A DNA stretch of 44,605 nucleotides from Halorubrum halophilum (GCF_000739595.1 NZ_BBJP01000007.1:1-44605), one strand, 5' to 3'. Positions 8,086 to 16,552 are shown, counted from the first letter of the stretch. Translations and numbers: made by a program. The notes: generated by a model not told the origin, from the sequence alone.

Positions 8086-9375
8086 ATGAGCGAAACTTCG
8101 TATCCGCCGGTGTCACAGCACCTCTCGGACGTCGAAGCGGCCCGAGAGGAGGGCCGCCGGAAGATGGACTGGGCGCTCCAGCACATGCCGATTCTGAACT
8201 CCCTCCGCGACGAGTTCGTCGACGAGCAGCCGCTCGACGGCGAGACGATCGCGATGGCGATGCACGTCGAGGCGAAGACGGCGAACCTCGTCGAACTCCT
8301 CGCCGACGGGGGCGCCGAGGTCGCGATCACCGGGTGTAACCCGCTCTCGACGCACGACGACGTGTCGGCCGCGCTCGACACCCACGAGTCGATCACCTCC
8401 TACGCGGTCCGGGACGTCGACGACGAGGCGTACTACGACGCGATGCACGCCTGCATCGCCCACGAGCCCACCATCACCGTCGACGACGGGATGGACATGG
8501 TGAAGCTGGTCCACGAGGAGTACCCGGATCTCATCGACTCCATCGTCGGCGGCGCCGAGGAGACGACCACCGGCGTCGACCGGCTGCGCGCGATGGACGC
8601 CGACGGGGAGCTCCACTATCCCGTCTTCGCCGTGAACGACACGCCGATGAAACAGCTGTTCGACAACGTCCACGGCACGGGCGAGTCCTCGCTCGCGACC
8701 ATCGCGATGACGACGAACCTCTCGTGGGCCGGCAAGAACGTCGTCGTCGGCGGCTACGGCCAGTGCGGCAAGGGCGTCGCCAAGAAGGCGTCCGGGCAGA
8801 ACGCGAACGTCATTATCTGCGAGGTCGACCCCCGGAAGGCCCTAGAGGCCCACATGGAGGGGTACGAGGTCCTCCCGATGCGGGAAGCCGCGAAGAAGGG
8901 CGACGTGTTCATCACGACGACGGGTAACCGCGACGTGATCACCCGCGAGCACTTCGAGGAGATGGAGGACGGCGTCCTCCTCGCGAACGCGGGCCACTTC
9001 GACGTAGAGGTCAACCTCGAGGACCTCGACGACCTCGCGGTCGACCGCTACGAGGTCCGCGACGGCGTCGAGGGGTTCGAGATGCCCGACGGCCGCGTGC
9101 TGAACGTCATCGCCGAGGGGCGGCTCGTCAACCTCGCGGCGCCCATCTCGCTGGGCCACCCGGTCGAGGTGATGGACCAGAGCTTCGGCGTGCAGGCGGT
9201 CGTCGTCCGCGAACTCGCGGAGAACGGCGAGCGCTACGAGCCCGGCGTCCACGACGTGCCCGACGAGCTCGACCGCGAGGTCGCGGACATCAAGCTCGCC
9301 GCCGAGGGCGTCGAGTACGACGAGCTCAGTGATGAGCAGCGCGAGTACATGGACAGCTGGGAGCACGGGACGTAA
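8086..9375 (+). CDS. ahcY: Adenosylhomocysteinase (S-adenosylhomocysteine hydrolase)
   Basis: 429 residues. It hydrolyses S-adenosylhomocysteine to adenosine and homocysteine, keeping methyltransferases free of product inhibition. An NAD-binding Rossmann motif is clear at ~221-229 (GGYGQCGKGVA), followed by TTTGNRDVI and ANAGHFDVEV, which are signature blocks of the family. The N-terminal substrate domain has NPLSTHDDV and the block KMDWALQHMP. The length suits the shorter archaeal form. A GTG at 8068 is in frame, but a GGGTTTAG box at ~8054-8060 sits 27-30 bases before ATG 8086, so that start was preferred. The MTA/SAH deaminase gene upstream acts on the same substrate by another route. Confidence 0.93.
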   Translation: MSETSYPPVSQHLSDVEAAREEGRRKMDWALQHMPILNSLRDEFVDEQPLDGETIAMAMHVEAKTANLVELLADGGAEVAITGCNPLSTHDDVSAALDTHESITSYAVRDVDDEAYYDAMHACIAHEPTITVDDGMDMVKLVHEEYPDLIDSIVGGAEETTTGVDRLRAMDADGELHYPVFAVNDTPMKQLFDNVHGTGESSLATIAMTTNLSWAGKNVVVGGYGQCGKGVAKKASGQNANVIICEVDPRKALEAHMEGYEVLPMREAAKKGDVFITTTGNRDVITREHFEEMEDGVLLANAGHFDVEVNLEDLDDLAVDRYEVRDGVEGFEMPDGRVLNVIAEGRLVNLAAPISLGHPVEVMDQSFGVQAVVVRELAENGERYEPGVHDVPDELDREVADIKLAAEGVEYDELSDEQREYMDSWEHGT

Positions 9376-9387
9376 GGCAGCGGCGTC

Positions 9388-9700
9388 ATTTATAACTCGA
9401 AGTGCGGTGGCGCGCCCCGGTGAGCGGCCCAGAGGGTCGCTCACCGACGGTGCGAGGGAGTCGGGGCGGCGCTTATAAGCGCCGCCCCGACGAGGCTGGG
9501 GAGGCGTGAGGTGCGGGGCGGTTGCGGTCGGGCGGGACTCAAAGGGGCAGCCGGCGAGGCGAGCGCAGGCGACACAAGGACCGCAAGGAGGGAGCGCTAG
9601 CGACCGACTGAGGACCGCAGCGAGCGTGCGCTCACCTCGCCGGCTGGGGCTTTGGAGGAGTTCACCGGGCCGTCGGCAGGAACGGTTTATAAGCGATCGA
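9388..9700 (+). repeat. Structured intergenic element, copy 2
   Basis: Starts at ATTTATAA (9388) and ends at TTTATAAGCGATCGA (9686-9700). Blocks in order: GGTGGCGCGCC (9406-9416), a hairpin with arms GGTGAGCG/CGCTCACC, a 32-bp perfect palindrome (9460-9491), GAGGCTGGGGAGG, CTCAAAGGGGCAG (9538-9550), a stem CCGGCGAGG (9551-9559) with CCTCGCCGG (9635-9643), and CTGGGGCTTTGGAGG (9644-9658). The same plan is seen near 6.0 and 30.2 kb with different but still complementary arms. It fills most of the gap between ahcY and nucS; after it, only the nucS promoter region remains. Confidence 0.75.
9460..9491. repeat. 32-bp perfect palindrome within copy 2
   Basis: Each 16-base arm is the exact reverse complement of the other, centred on GCTTATAAGC at 9471-9480, with GC-rich outer arms starting GTCGGGGCGGC. 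It occupies the second hairpin position of the element; copies 1 and 3 have imperfect hairpins there with loops instead. Confidence 0.8.
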
Positions 9701-9815
9701 CAGCAGCATCGATCCCGTAGCGCACTCCACCACCGTCGACAACAACGACGTAAAACCGACCTCCACACACCTCGCCCTCGCGCCCTTTTTGAGCGACAAT
9801 CACGTACGACTCGTA

Positions 9816-10559
9816 GTGACAGTCACGAGCGTCCACGACCCGAGCCACCGCGAGGCCCTCTGGGAGCTGGAGGACGCCTTCGAGCGCGGCGACCTGATAA
9901 GCGTCTTCGGCCGCTGCACCGTCAGCTACGAGGGGCGCGCCGCCTCCGATCTGGGCGCCGGCGACCGGCTGCTCGTGTTGAAGCCCGACGGCGCTGCCCT
10001 CGTCCACACCGACGAGGGGCGCCAGCCGGTCAACTGGCAGCCGCCGGGGTCTGAACACCACGCCGCGGTGCGCGGGGGGCAGCTCCGCGTGCGCTCCACC
10101 AGAACTAACCCCGACGAGACGCTGATGGTCCGCTTCGAGCGAGTCCACCAGCTCTCCGCGATGGCCGTCACGGGCGGGCGCGACCTCACGCTCCACGGGA
10201 GCGAGGAGGACCTCCGGACCCGAATCTTGGAGCGCCCCGAACTCGTCGAACCGGGGTTCGAGCCGCGCGAGACCGAACGCCCCTCCAGCGCCGGCCCGAT
10301 GGACGTGTTCGGCGTCGACGCCGACGGCACCCCGGTCGTCGTCGAGCTGAAACGCCGGCGGGTCGGCCCGGACGCGGTCGGGCAGCTCGCCCGGTACGTG
10401 CGGGCGCTCAAGGAGGAGTTGGGGGGAGAGGAGCACGGCGACGACCCACCCACGGTCCGCGGCGTCCTCGTCGCGCCCTCGATAACCGATCGGGCCGCCG
10501 AGCGGCTCGCGGACCGCGGGTTCGACCACGTCGCGCTCGAACCGACGCCCGAGGAGTGA
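9816..10559 (+). CDS. nucS: Endonuclease NucS
   Basis: 247 residues. NucS (also called EndoMS) cuts branched or mismatched DNA and interacts with the sliding clamp; it belongs to archaeal non-canonical mismatch repair. The N-terminal beta-rich DNA-binding half has GRCTVSYEGRAASDLGAGDRLLVLKPDGALL-like sequence with VNWQPPG. The C-terminal nuclease domain has GPMDVFGVDADG...VVVELKRRRVG (acidic residue plus the E-x-K catalytic pair) and QLARYV. A CTTTTTGA box at ~9784-9791 is 27 bases before the GTG at 9816, which supports a leaderless GTG start; a TTG nine codons upstream overlaps that box and is rejected. The C-terminal end lacks an obvious PIP motif. Confidence 0.88.
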   Translation: MTVTSVHDPSHREALWELEDAFERGDLISVFGRCTVSYEGRAASDLGAGDRLLVLKPDGAALVHTDEGRQPVNWQPPGSEHHAAVRGGQLRVRSTRTNPDETLMVRFERVHQLSAMAVTGGRDLTLHGSEEDLRTRILERPELVEPGFEPRETERPSSAGPMDVFGVDADGTPVVVELKRRRVGPDAVGQLARYVRALKEELGGEEHGDDPPTVRGVLVAPSITDRAAERLADRGFDHVALEPTPEE

Positions 10560-10682
10560 TCGAGTAGAGTGATAACGCGTAACGCGGACTACTGAGGCGA
10601 GTAACGGCCCGAAAACGGGGTGACGACGCCTCACTATCGAAGGCTTTATCGCCGCAGCACCGGCTACATCGGACAAGTAGCC

Positions 10683-11213
10683 ATGTCTGACAAACCCGCC
10701 TCTATGTATCGGACGATCGACAAGCCGTCGTACACCCGCCGCGAATACATCACGGGCATTCCCGGTTCGAAGATCGCTCAGCACAACATGGGCGACCTCT
10801 CCGCGGAGCCGGACGACTACCCCGTCCAGATCAGCCTCCGCGTCGAGGAGGAGCTCCAGATCCGACACGGCTCGCTCGAGAGCTCCCGGCTCTCGGCGAA
10901 CCGCCACCTCATCAAGGAGCTCGGCGAGGGCAACTACAAGATGACCCTCCGCAAGTTCCCCCACCAAGTCATCCGGGAGAACAAGCAGGCGACCGGCGCC
11001 GGCGCGGACCGCGTCTCCGACGGGATGCGACAGGCGTTCGGCAAGCCGGTCGGAACCGCCGCGCGGCTCAACAAGGACGACATCGTCTTCACGGCGTACT
11101 GCGACGTCGAGCAGGCCTCCGTCGTGAAGGAGGCGTTCCGCCGCGCGTACAACAAGCTCTCGCCGCCGTGCCGGATCACGGTCGACCGCGGCGAGGAGCT
11201 GCTCGTCTCGTAA
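10683..11213 (+). CDS. rpl10e: 50S ribosomal protein L10e (uL16 family)
   Basis: 176 residues, the normal size of archaeal L10e, a protein of the large subunit near the peptidyl-transferase centre. Family segments are clear: [78 protein letters not shown] and the Cys/Arg-containing end [12 protein letters not shown]. The ATG at 10683 starts at the usual [10 protein letters not shown]; the open frame upstream is not conserved. A GGCTTTATC box at ~10639-10647 suggests a short leader. Confidence 0.95.
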   Translation: MSDKPASMYRTIDKPSYTRREYITGIPGSKIAQHNMGDLSAEPDDYPVQISLRVEEELQIRHGSLESSRLSANRHLIKELGEGNYKMTLRKFPHQVIRENKQATGAGADRVSDGMRQAFGKPVGTAARLNKDDIVFTAYCDVEQASVVKEAFRRAYNKLSPPCRITVDRGEELLVS

Positions 11214-11308
11214 CTCCGCGGACCCTTTTCGAGGCGCGGTTCTCGCAGTCGTGAGCCGCGCGCGCCGAGCCGAACTCCTGAAATACCTCGCTCGCGTACC
11301 GAACGGCA

Positions 11309-13363
11309 GTGTCACAGCAGTTGGCCGAGGTCGAGACGCTGTTCCTCCACGAGGCGCGGAGCGACTACACCGTCGTCGCGAACCGCGACGGCAACCGGGT
11401 GCTCCGCGGGCGGCTCGAACTCAAGGAGACCTCCGCAGGCCCGCGGCCGGGGAAGTTCCGCGTGATCCGCGACGGCGAGGACCAGCCCCGCCAGCCCGAC
11501 GAGTTCGTCGACCTCGCCCGCGCGGCCGGGCGGATCCGGATCTCCGAGCAGACCTCGCCGGAGAACCGGACGCGGCTGAAGGAGATGCTTGACGGCTACC
11601 AGCTTGAGGCGACGGCAGTCCGGACCTGCCGGCGCTGCGCGGGCGACGGGCGGTACGGCCCGATCACGAGCGAGAGTGCGATCGAACACAACGGCGAGCT
11701 GATCTGCCGCGACTGCGCCCGCCGGGAGCTGGAACGCGAGCTGTCGTACAAAGGCGAGTTCACGGGCGCCGCCGAGGAGCGACTCGAAGAGCTCCTCTAC
11801 GAGTCCGGCGACTTGGACCGGATCGTCAACCTCCTGCAGGGCGGGCTCGACCCCGACCTCACCAAGTACGACGAGGTCTCCGCGAACGTCGACGACGTCT
11901 CGCCGGTCCGGACCGAGGACCTGGATCTCCACACGGACCTCTCTGCGCACCTCCAAGGGCGCTTCGAGGAGCTGCTTCCGGTCCAGAGTCTCTCGGTCCG
12001 GAACGGCCTCCTCGACGGGAAGGACCAACTCGTCGTGAGCGCGACCGCGACCGGGAAGACCCTCGTCGGGGAGCTGACGGGGATCGACCGGGCGCTGAAA
12101 GGCGACGGGAAGCTCCTCTTCTTAGTCCCGCTCGTCGCGCTCGCCAACCAGAAGCACGAGGACTTCGAGGACCGCTACGGCGACCTGCTGAACGTCTCGA
12201 TCCGGGTCGGCTCCTCGCGGGTGAACGACGACGGCAACCGTTTCGACCCGAACGCCGACGTGATCGTCGGCACCTACGAGGGGATCGACCACGCGCTTCG
12301 GACCGGAAAGGATCTGGGCGACGTCGGCACCGTCGTCATCGACGAGGTCCACACCCTCAAAGAGGGCGAGCGCGGCCACCGGCTCGACGGGCTCATCTCC
12401 CGGCTGAAGTACTACAGCGAGAACCGGATGGAGACGCACTCGGGGTACGACGGCACCCAGTTCGTCTACCTCTCCGCGACGGTCGGGAACCCCGAGTGGC
12501 TCGCCGAGAAGCTCCGGGCGACGCTCATCGAGTACGAGGAGCGCCCCGTCCCAATCGAACGCCACGTCACCTTCGCGGACAGCCGCGAGAAGGCCCAGAT
12601 CGCCGACAAGCTCGTGAAACGGGAGTTCGACACGAAGTCGTCGAAGGGGTACCGCGGGCAGACGATCATCTTCACGAACTCGCGGCGGCGCTGCCACGAG
12701 ATCAGCCGGAAGCTCCGGTACGACTCCGCGCCGTACCACGCCGGCCTCGACTACAAGCGCCGGAAGACGGTCGAGCGACAGTTCGGGAACCAGGACCTCT
12801 CGGCGGTTGTCACCACCGCGGCGCTCGCGGCCGGCGTCGACTTCCCCGCCTCGCAGGTGATCTTCGACTCGCTGGCGATGGGGATCGAGTGGCTCTCAGT
12901 CCAGGAGTTCTCCCAGATGCTCGGCCGGGCCGGACGCCCGGATTACCACGACCGCGGCCGAGTCTATCTCCTCGTCGAGCCCGACGGCGTCTACCACAAC
13001 TCCATGGACCGCACCGAGGACGAGGTGGCGTTCACCCTCCTCAAAGGCGAGATGGAGGACGTGGCGACCCACTACGACGAGACCGCCGCGGTCGAGGAGA
13101 CGCTGGCGAACGTCGTCGTCGCGGGCAAGAAGGCCAAGCGGCTCAACGACCGCATGATCGGCGACGTGCCGACGAAACACGCGATCGGCAAGCTGCTAGA
13201 GTGGGAGTTCATCGACGGCTTCGAGCCGACGCCGCTCGGTCGCGGGATCACGAGGCACTTCCTCGCGCCCGACGAGGCGTTCTTTATGCTCGACGCGATC
13301 CGGAAGGGGACCGACCCCTACCAGATCGTCGCCGACCTCGAACTGCGCGACGACGAGGAGTGA
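11309..13363 (+). CDS. DEVH-box ATP-dependent helicase (superfamily 2) with zinc finger
   Basis: 684 residues. The N-terminal part carries a four-cysteine zinc-finger-like unit (CRRC near 106-109 and CRDC near 132-135). The helicase core follows: Q-type lead-in (LLPVQSLSVRNGLLDGKDQL), Walker A SATATGKT near 246-253, DEVH box near 345-348, SAT (YLSATVGN) near 387, and motif VI QMLGRAGRP near 535-545. This resembles the Ski2/Hel308 branch, but the N-terminal zinc-finger domain marks a haloarchaeal-type relative rather than Hel308 proper. It could act on DNA repair forks or RNA; the sequence alone does not decide. The GTG start at 11309 lies ~27 bases after a GAAATACC box. Confidence 0.85.
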   Translation: MSQQLAEVETLFLHEARSDYTVVANRDGNRVLRGRLELKETSAGPRPGKFRVIRDGEDQPRQPDEFVDLARAAGRIRISEQTSPENRTRLKEMLDGYQLEATAVRTCRRCAGDGRYGPITSESAIEHNGELICRDCARRELERELSYKGEFTGAAEERLEELLYESGDLDRIVNLLQGGLDPDLTKYDEVSANVDDVSPVRTEDLDLHTDLSAHLQGRFEELLPVQSLSVRNGLLDGKDQLVVSATATGKTLVGELTGIDRALKGDGKLLFLVPLVALANQKHEDFEDRYGDLLNVSIRVGSSRVNDDGNRFDPNADVIVGTYEGIDHALRTGKDLGDVGTVVIDEVHTLKEGERGHRLDGLISRLKYYSENRMETHSGYDGTQFVYLSATVGNPEWLAEKLRATLIEYEERPVPIERHVTFADSREKAQIADKLVKREFDTKSSKGYRGQTIIFTNSRRRCHEISRKLRYDSAPYHAGLDYKRRKTVERQFGNQDLSAVVTTAALAAGVDFPASQVIFDSLAMGIEWLSVQEFSQMLGRAGRPDYHDRGRVYLLVEPDGVYHNSMDRTEDEVAFTLLKGEMEDVATHYDETAAVEETLANVVVAGKKAKRLNDRMIGDVPTKHAIGKLLEWEFIDGFEPTPLGRGITRHFLAPDEAFFMLDAIRKGTDPYQIVADLELRDDEE

Positions 13364-13417
13364 AACCCGCCCGCGCAACGAAACGCTTTACCGGCCGATG
13401 CGGGTACGTATGGGTGC

Positions 13418-13488
13418 GGGACCGTGGGTTAGTGGTATACTCCGGGCCTTGGGTGCCCGTGACCCCGGTTCGAATCCGGGCGGTCCCA
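13418..13488 (+). tRNA. tRNA-Pro (anticodon TGG)
   Basis: A complete cloverleaf is visible: acceptor GGGACCG (13418-13424) with CGGTCCC (13481-13487), anticodon stem CGGGC/GCCCG with loop CTTGGGT (anticodon TGG), and T-arm CCCGGTTCGAATCCGGG. The discriminator is A at 13488. The CCA end is not encoded. A CTTTACC box lies ~30 bases upstream. Confidence 0.95.
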
Positions 13489-13490
13489 TT

Positions 13491-13524
13491 CTGCTGCTGC
13501 GAGCGATACCGCGAGCAGCAGCAG
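13491..13524 (+). terminator. Hairpin after tRNA-Pro (possible terminator or processing signal)
   Basis: CTGCTGCTGC (13491-13500) and GCAGCAGCAG (13515-13524) form a perfect 10-bp stem with a 14-base loop, starting three bases after the tRNA. No long T-run follows, so it may instead mark 3' processing. Confidence 0.5.
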
Positions 13525-13582
13525 TGGAGCGGATTCGAAGTAGGGAGTGAAGCGGGCGACGCCCCGGTTGCCGTGTTCGAGC

Positions 13583-14176
13583 TCAATCCCGTCGTTCGCT
13601 GATCGCCTCGGCGAGGCGCTCGTCCGGACGGCGCAGTTCGCCGGATTCGACCTCGTAGACGTAGCCGGTGACAGTCACGTCGTCGGGAATGAACGCCGAT
13701 TCGCGGAGGTACGCGACCTGCGCGGCGCAGGCCTCGTCGATGTCGTCGGTCATCTTCACCCAATCCATGAGGTCGGCGTCACCGATGTTCAGCGCCGGCA
13801 GCGCGGGATCGAGGTCGGTACCGTCGAGATCGCCGACCTGTGCTTCGAGCCCTTCGCGAACCGCTTTGTCGGGGGCGCTCATCATCCCGCAGTCGGTGTG
13901 GTTGATCACGATGATCTCATCGGTGTCGAAGAAGTTCGTCGTGAGCGCCGCCGACCGGATCACGTCGTCGGTGACCTTGCCGCCGGCGTTGCGGAACACC
14001 TGCGCGTCACCGAGTTCGATTCCCAGCGCGTCCTCGATCGGGATTCGCTCGTCCATGCAGGCGACGACGAGGAGGTTCTCGTCGGTGGGGATCCCCTCGC
14101 GACGACGACGGGCCCAGGCGGCCCGGTCGTCGACGGTGGCGTCGACACGTTCGTGGTGGTGCTCGTGGTCGGACAT
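13583..14176 (-). CDS. Beta-class carbonic anhydrase
   Basis: 197 residues. It interconverts CO2 and bicarbonate using a zinc ion. The zinc ligands and catalytic dyad are visible: C40, D42 and R44 in ACMDER, and H93 and C96 in HTDCGMM. FRNAGG is a further family block. The N-terminus MSDHEHHHER is His-rich. ATG 14176 is preferred; the frame also holds a TTG four codons upstream. It is convergent with the tRNA-Pro region and divergent from tRNA-Phe, so it appears to be a single-gene unit. Confidence 0.92.
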   Translation of the reverse strand: MSDHEHHHERVDATVDDRAAWARRRREGIPTDENLLVVACMDERIPIEDALGIELGDAQVFRNAGGKVTDDVIRSAALTTNFFDTDEIIVINHTDCGMMSAPDKAVREGLEAQVGDLDGTDLDPALPALNIGDADLMDWVKMTDDIDEACAAQVAYLRESAFIPDDVTVTGYVYEVESGELRRPDERLAEAISERRD

Positions 14177-14399
14177 CGAGTAGACCAACGGGCGGGATCA
14201 CCGGCCCGATTTCGGTGGGGACGGTCGCTGCCGGGGCCGCAGATCACCAGCAAGAATATCTGATTCCTGCGAGCGCGAAAACGAGTCATCAGCGACGAAG
14301 CGCAGTCAAGTGATGGCAGGCCGACGATGAGTCCGCGTTCGATCCGTCCGCCGCCTTTCGAAATCCTTTTGTCTCGAATCGGCGTTGGTCCGAGTGCGA

Positions 14400-14473
14400 G
14401 CCGCCTTAGCTCAGATTGGGAGAGCACTCGACTGAAGATCGAGCTGTCCCCCGTTCAAATCGGGGAGGCGGCA
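14400..14473 (+). tRNA. tRNA-Phe (anticodon GAA)
   Basis: Acceptor GCCGCCT (14400-14406) pairs with AGGCGGC (14466-14472). Anticodon stem CTCGA/TCGAG encloses loop CTGAAGA (anticodon GAA). The T-arm is CCCCGTTCAAATCGGGG and the discriminator is A (14473). A CCTTTTGTC box lies ~30 bases upstream. The last 21 bases are exactly repeated 126 bases downstream. Confidence 0.95.
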
Positions 14474-14599
14474 TATTCTGAACCCGTGAGCGCAGCGAGC
14501 GGGTGGAGAAACGACCCCGAGCCGATTTGAGCAGACGAATCGCGAGCCCGAGCGGAGCGAGGGCGAGCGTCTCGGCGAGTTCAAATCGGGGAGGCGGCA
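14453..14599 (+). other. Attachment-site-like direct repeat of the tRNA-Phe 3' end
   Basis: The 21 bases at 14453-14473 (T-arm and acceptor end of tRNA-Phe) recur identically at 14579-14599. The ~105 bases between them hold two GC-rich hairpins (ACCCG...GCGGGT near 14480-14502 and GCCC...GGGC near 14545-14565) and no gene. A duplicated tRNA 3' end is the classic mark of site-specific integration, but no integrase is left here. Confidence 0.6.
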
Positions 14600-14698
14600 G
14601 TTTCCTGCCGACAGATCTCACGAGCCCCGAGTGAACACCGATCCGTCCCACTTCCACGGGGAGGAACGCTCATTAGTCGTCCATCACTATCCACGCGG

Positions 14699-15193
14699 GT
14701 GAGCGACGACGGACGCGACCTCGACGATCCCGACGACGGACCGATCGCCCGCCGGAAGCGCCCGCTTCGGTACGCGATGAGCGCGGCCTACGTCATCGCG
14801 GGGATCACGCATTTCCTCGCGCCGAAGGCGTTCGCGCGGGTCGTCCCGCCCGGACTTCCGAAGCCTCGTGCCCTCGTGTATCTCTCCGGAATCGCGGAGG
14901 TCGGGCTGGGGTTCGGCGTCGCCTGCGATCGAACACGACGCGGGTCGGCGTGGGGGATCATGGCGCTTCTCGGCGCCGTCTTCCCCGCGAACGTGTACAT
15001 GGCGACCGACGACGTGGCGGCCGATCTCGCTCCCAACCGTCTCTCGGGGGTCGCCCGCGCGGTGGCGTGGGCGCGGCTCCCGTTGCAGGGCGTGTTGCTG
15101 CTGTGGGCGTGGTGGTACACGCGCTTGGAATCAGAACCTGGGTCCGGAACTGACGACGACGACGCTGGGCCCACAGAGATACGCACGCCATAG
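14699..15193 (+). CDS. DoxX-like small membrane protein
   Basis: 164 residues from the GTG at 14699. After an acidic head (SDDGRDLDDPDDG) there are four predicted membrane helices, and the second half of the first helix reads AYVIAGITHFLAPKAF, a typical DoxX/DoxX-like segment (G-x-x-H/K-F). The pattern AEVGLGFGVACDRTRRGSAWGIMALL also suits the family. A CATTAGTC box ~27 bases upstream supports the leaderless GTG start. DoxX-like proteins are linked to quinone or thiosulfate redox chemistry in some species, but the role here is not known. An acidic cytoplasmic tail closes the protein. It is followed 31 bases later by the amidohydrolase gene, which has its own TATA box. Confidence 0.7.
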   Translation: MSDDGRDLDDPDDGPIARRKRPLRYAMSAAYVIAGITHFLAPKAFARVVPPGLPKPRALVYLSGIAEVGLGFGVACDRTRRGSAWGIMALLGAVFPANVYMATDDVAADLAPNRLSGVARAVAWARLPLQGVLLLWAWWYTRLESEPGSGTDDDDAGPTEIRTP

Positions 15194-15224
15194 CTATACA
15201 AACCTGATCGCCCACTGCAGTCGT

Positions 15225-16091
15225 ATGCGCCTGGTCGATACACACACTCACGTCTGGGGGCCCGATACCGCTGACTTACCCTGGTACAGTGCCGATCTCC
15301 CGCCAGAGTGGTCTGGTCCGTATCCCCACACAGATCTCGTCGCCGACATGGATGCGGCCGAGATCGACGAAGGAGTATTGATGCCGACGTCGATCTACGG
15401 CCGCGACGAACGAGCCAACGAGTACACGCTCCGGGCGATCGAAGCCCATCCCGAGCGGCTGTGGGGCGTCGGTGTCATGGACTACTTCCAAGACGAACCG
15501 GACCTCAGACAGGCTGTTCGCCGCGTAACTGATCACGAACGAATGCTCGGGGTTCGGTTCCACGCCGCCTTCGAGTACGGGGAGACGCCCGGCGAGATGG
15601 ATCGGCAGGCGGACTGGATCGCCGACGACGCGCTCGACCCGCTGTACGACGAGCTCGCCGCGCAGGATGCGGCCGTGTTCGTCCTCGCGAAACCCGGACA
15701 GTACTCCACGCTCGCCACGCTCGCAGCGGCCAATCCCGATGTCACGTTCGTCCTCGAACATATGGGCTGGCCTGACGAGGGGATGGGCTCCGACGAAGCG
15801 CCCTGGACCGATATCGAGACGCTGGCAGAGCACGGGAACGTCTACGTCAAGGTGAGCTCGATTCCGAGGGCGTCAGGGGACGCATGGCCGTACGAGACAG
15901 CCGGGATGTTCATCCGGAAACTCCTGTCGTGGTTCGGTCCCGAGCGGCTCATGCTCGGCTCGGATTACCCTTGGCTGGACGACTGGGCATCGTATCGAGA
16001 GTGTCTCTCCTGGGTGGAAGCCGCTGAATACCTCTCGGCTCGGGATCTGTCGTGGCTTTCCTATCGGACGTTCGATACGCTTCGGGAGTGA
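15225..16091 (+). CDS. Amidohydrolase family protein (Amidohydro_2-type TIM barrel)
   Basis: 288 residues. The start MRLVDTHTHVWGPDT shows the two metal-binding histidines of the family, and LEHMGWPDEG near residue 180 and LMLGSDYPW near 245 give the later histidine and the catalytic aspartate. This pattern is shared by ACMSD-related decarboxylases and lactone hydrolases of COG2159; the substrate cannot be named. ATG 15225 is preferred because a GCTATACAAA box at ~15192-15201 is about 27 bases upstream and the conserved histidines follow at once. The codons upstream in frame overlap the DoxX-like gene and look like shadow. Confidence 0.8.
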   Translation: MRLVDTHTHVWGPDTADLPWYSADLPPEWSGPYPHTDLVADMDAAEIDEGVLMPTSIYGRDERANEYTLRAIEAHPERLWGVGVMDYFQDEPDLRQAVRRVTDHERMLGVRFHAAFEYGETPGEMDRQADWIADDALDPLYDELAAQDAAVFVLAKPGQYSTLATLAAANPDVTFVLEHMGWPDEGMGSDEAPWTDIETLAEHGNVYVKVSSIPRASGDAWPYETAGMFIRKLLSWFGPERLMLGSDYPWLDDWASYRECLSWVEAAEYLSARDLSWLSYRTFDTLRE

Positions 16092-16141
16092 CGCTGTCCA
16101 CCTCGCTGGACCCTTCCGAGATGCACCTCGAAGCCCGCGAA

Positions 16142-16477
16142 CTAGGGGCCGACGCGGAGCGGCGCGGCACAGCGGCGGCAGAAGTTGAAGCCCGACTCGT
16201 TGTCCGCTCCGCACTGGGGACACGTTGCAGCCGAGTCGTTCGGGTCGTCCGAATCGCCTCGGCCTTCCGCCTCCCCGCGATCGTCTCCGGATCCCGTCGG
16301 CGGTCCTCGCCCGTACTCCTCGTCATCCGTGTACTTCTCCATCTCCCCGGCCCGCCGACGCCGCTGCCGGTCGCGCGCGTCGCGGACGATTCCGCGGAGC
16401 ACGCGGAGTCCGACCCCCAGCGCGACGAGCAGCAGCGCTCCCGTGACCGCGAGGTAGGCCGGCCAGAGGTCGATCAT
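16142..16477 (-). CDS. Small membrane protein with C-terminal zinc ribbon
   Basis: 111 residues. One N-terminal membrane helix (WPAYLAVTGALLLVALGVGL) is followed by a basic stretch (RDARDRQRRRR), an acidic Gly-rich linker, and a zinc ribbon CPQCGADNESGFNFCRRC. The ribbon would face the cytoplasm. The ATG at 16477 lies ~27 bases after AATATCTAAG on the minus strand. Ribbon-plus-helix proteins like this are common in haloarchaea and have no known function. It is convergent with the amidohydrolase gene, 50 bases away. Confidence 0.75.
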   Translation of the reverse strand: MIDLWPAYLAVTGALLLVALGVGLRVLRGIVRDARDRQRRRRAGEMEKYTDDEEYGRGPPTGSGDDRGEAEGRGDSDDPNDSAATCPQCGADNESGFNFCRRCAAPLRVGP

Positions 16478-16552
16478 GGCACTTCTACGGACCGGAGACT
16501 TAGATATTGTGTGGTGATCTCATACGACATACCCGGCCGCGGCACCGATGAG

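Noticed and set aside
9506-10054. Proline/arginine-rich frames inside the structured elements (also around 5859-6188 and 29685-30309)
   Set aside because: They arise from the repeated DNA and differ in start, length and frame between copies; the sequence changes keep base pairing rather than codons.
9687-11315. 542-codon minus frame over nucS and L10e
   Set aside because: Antisense shadow of two well-recognised genes.
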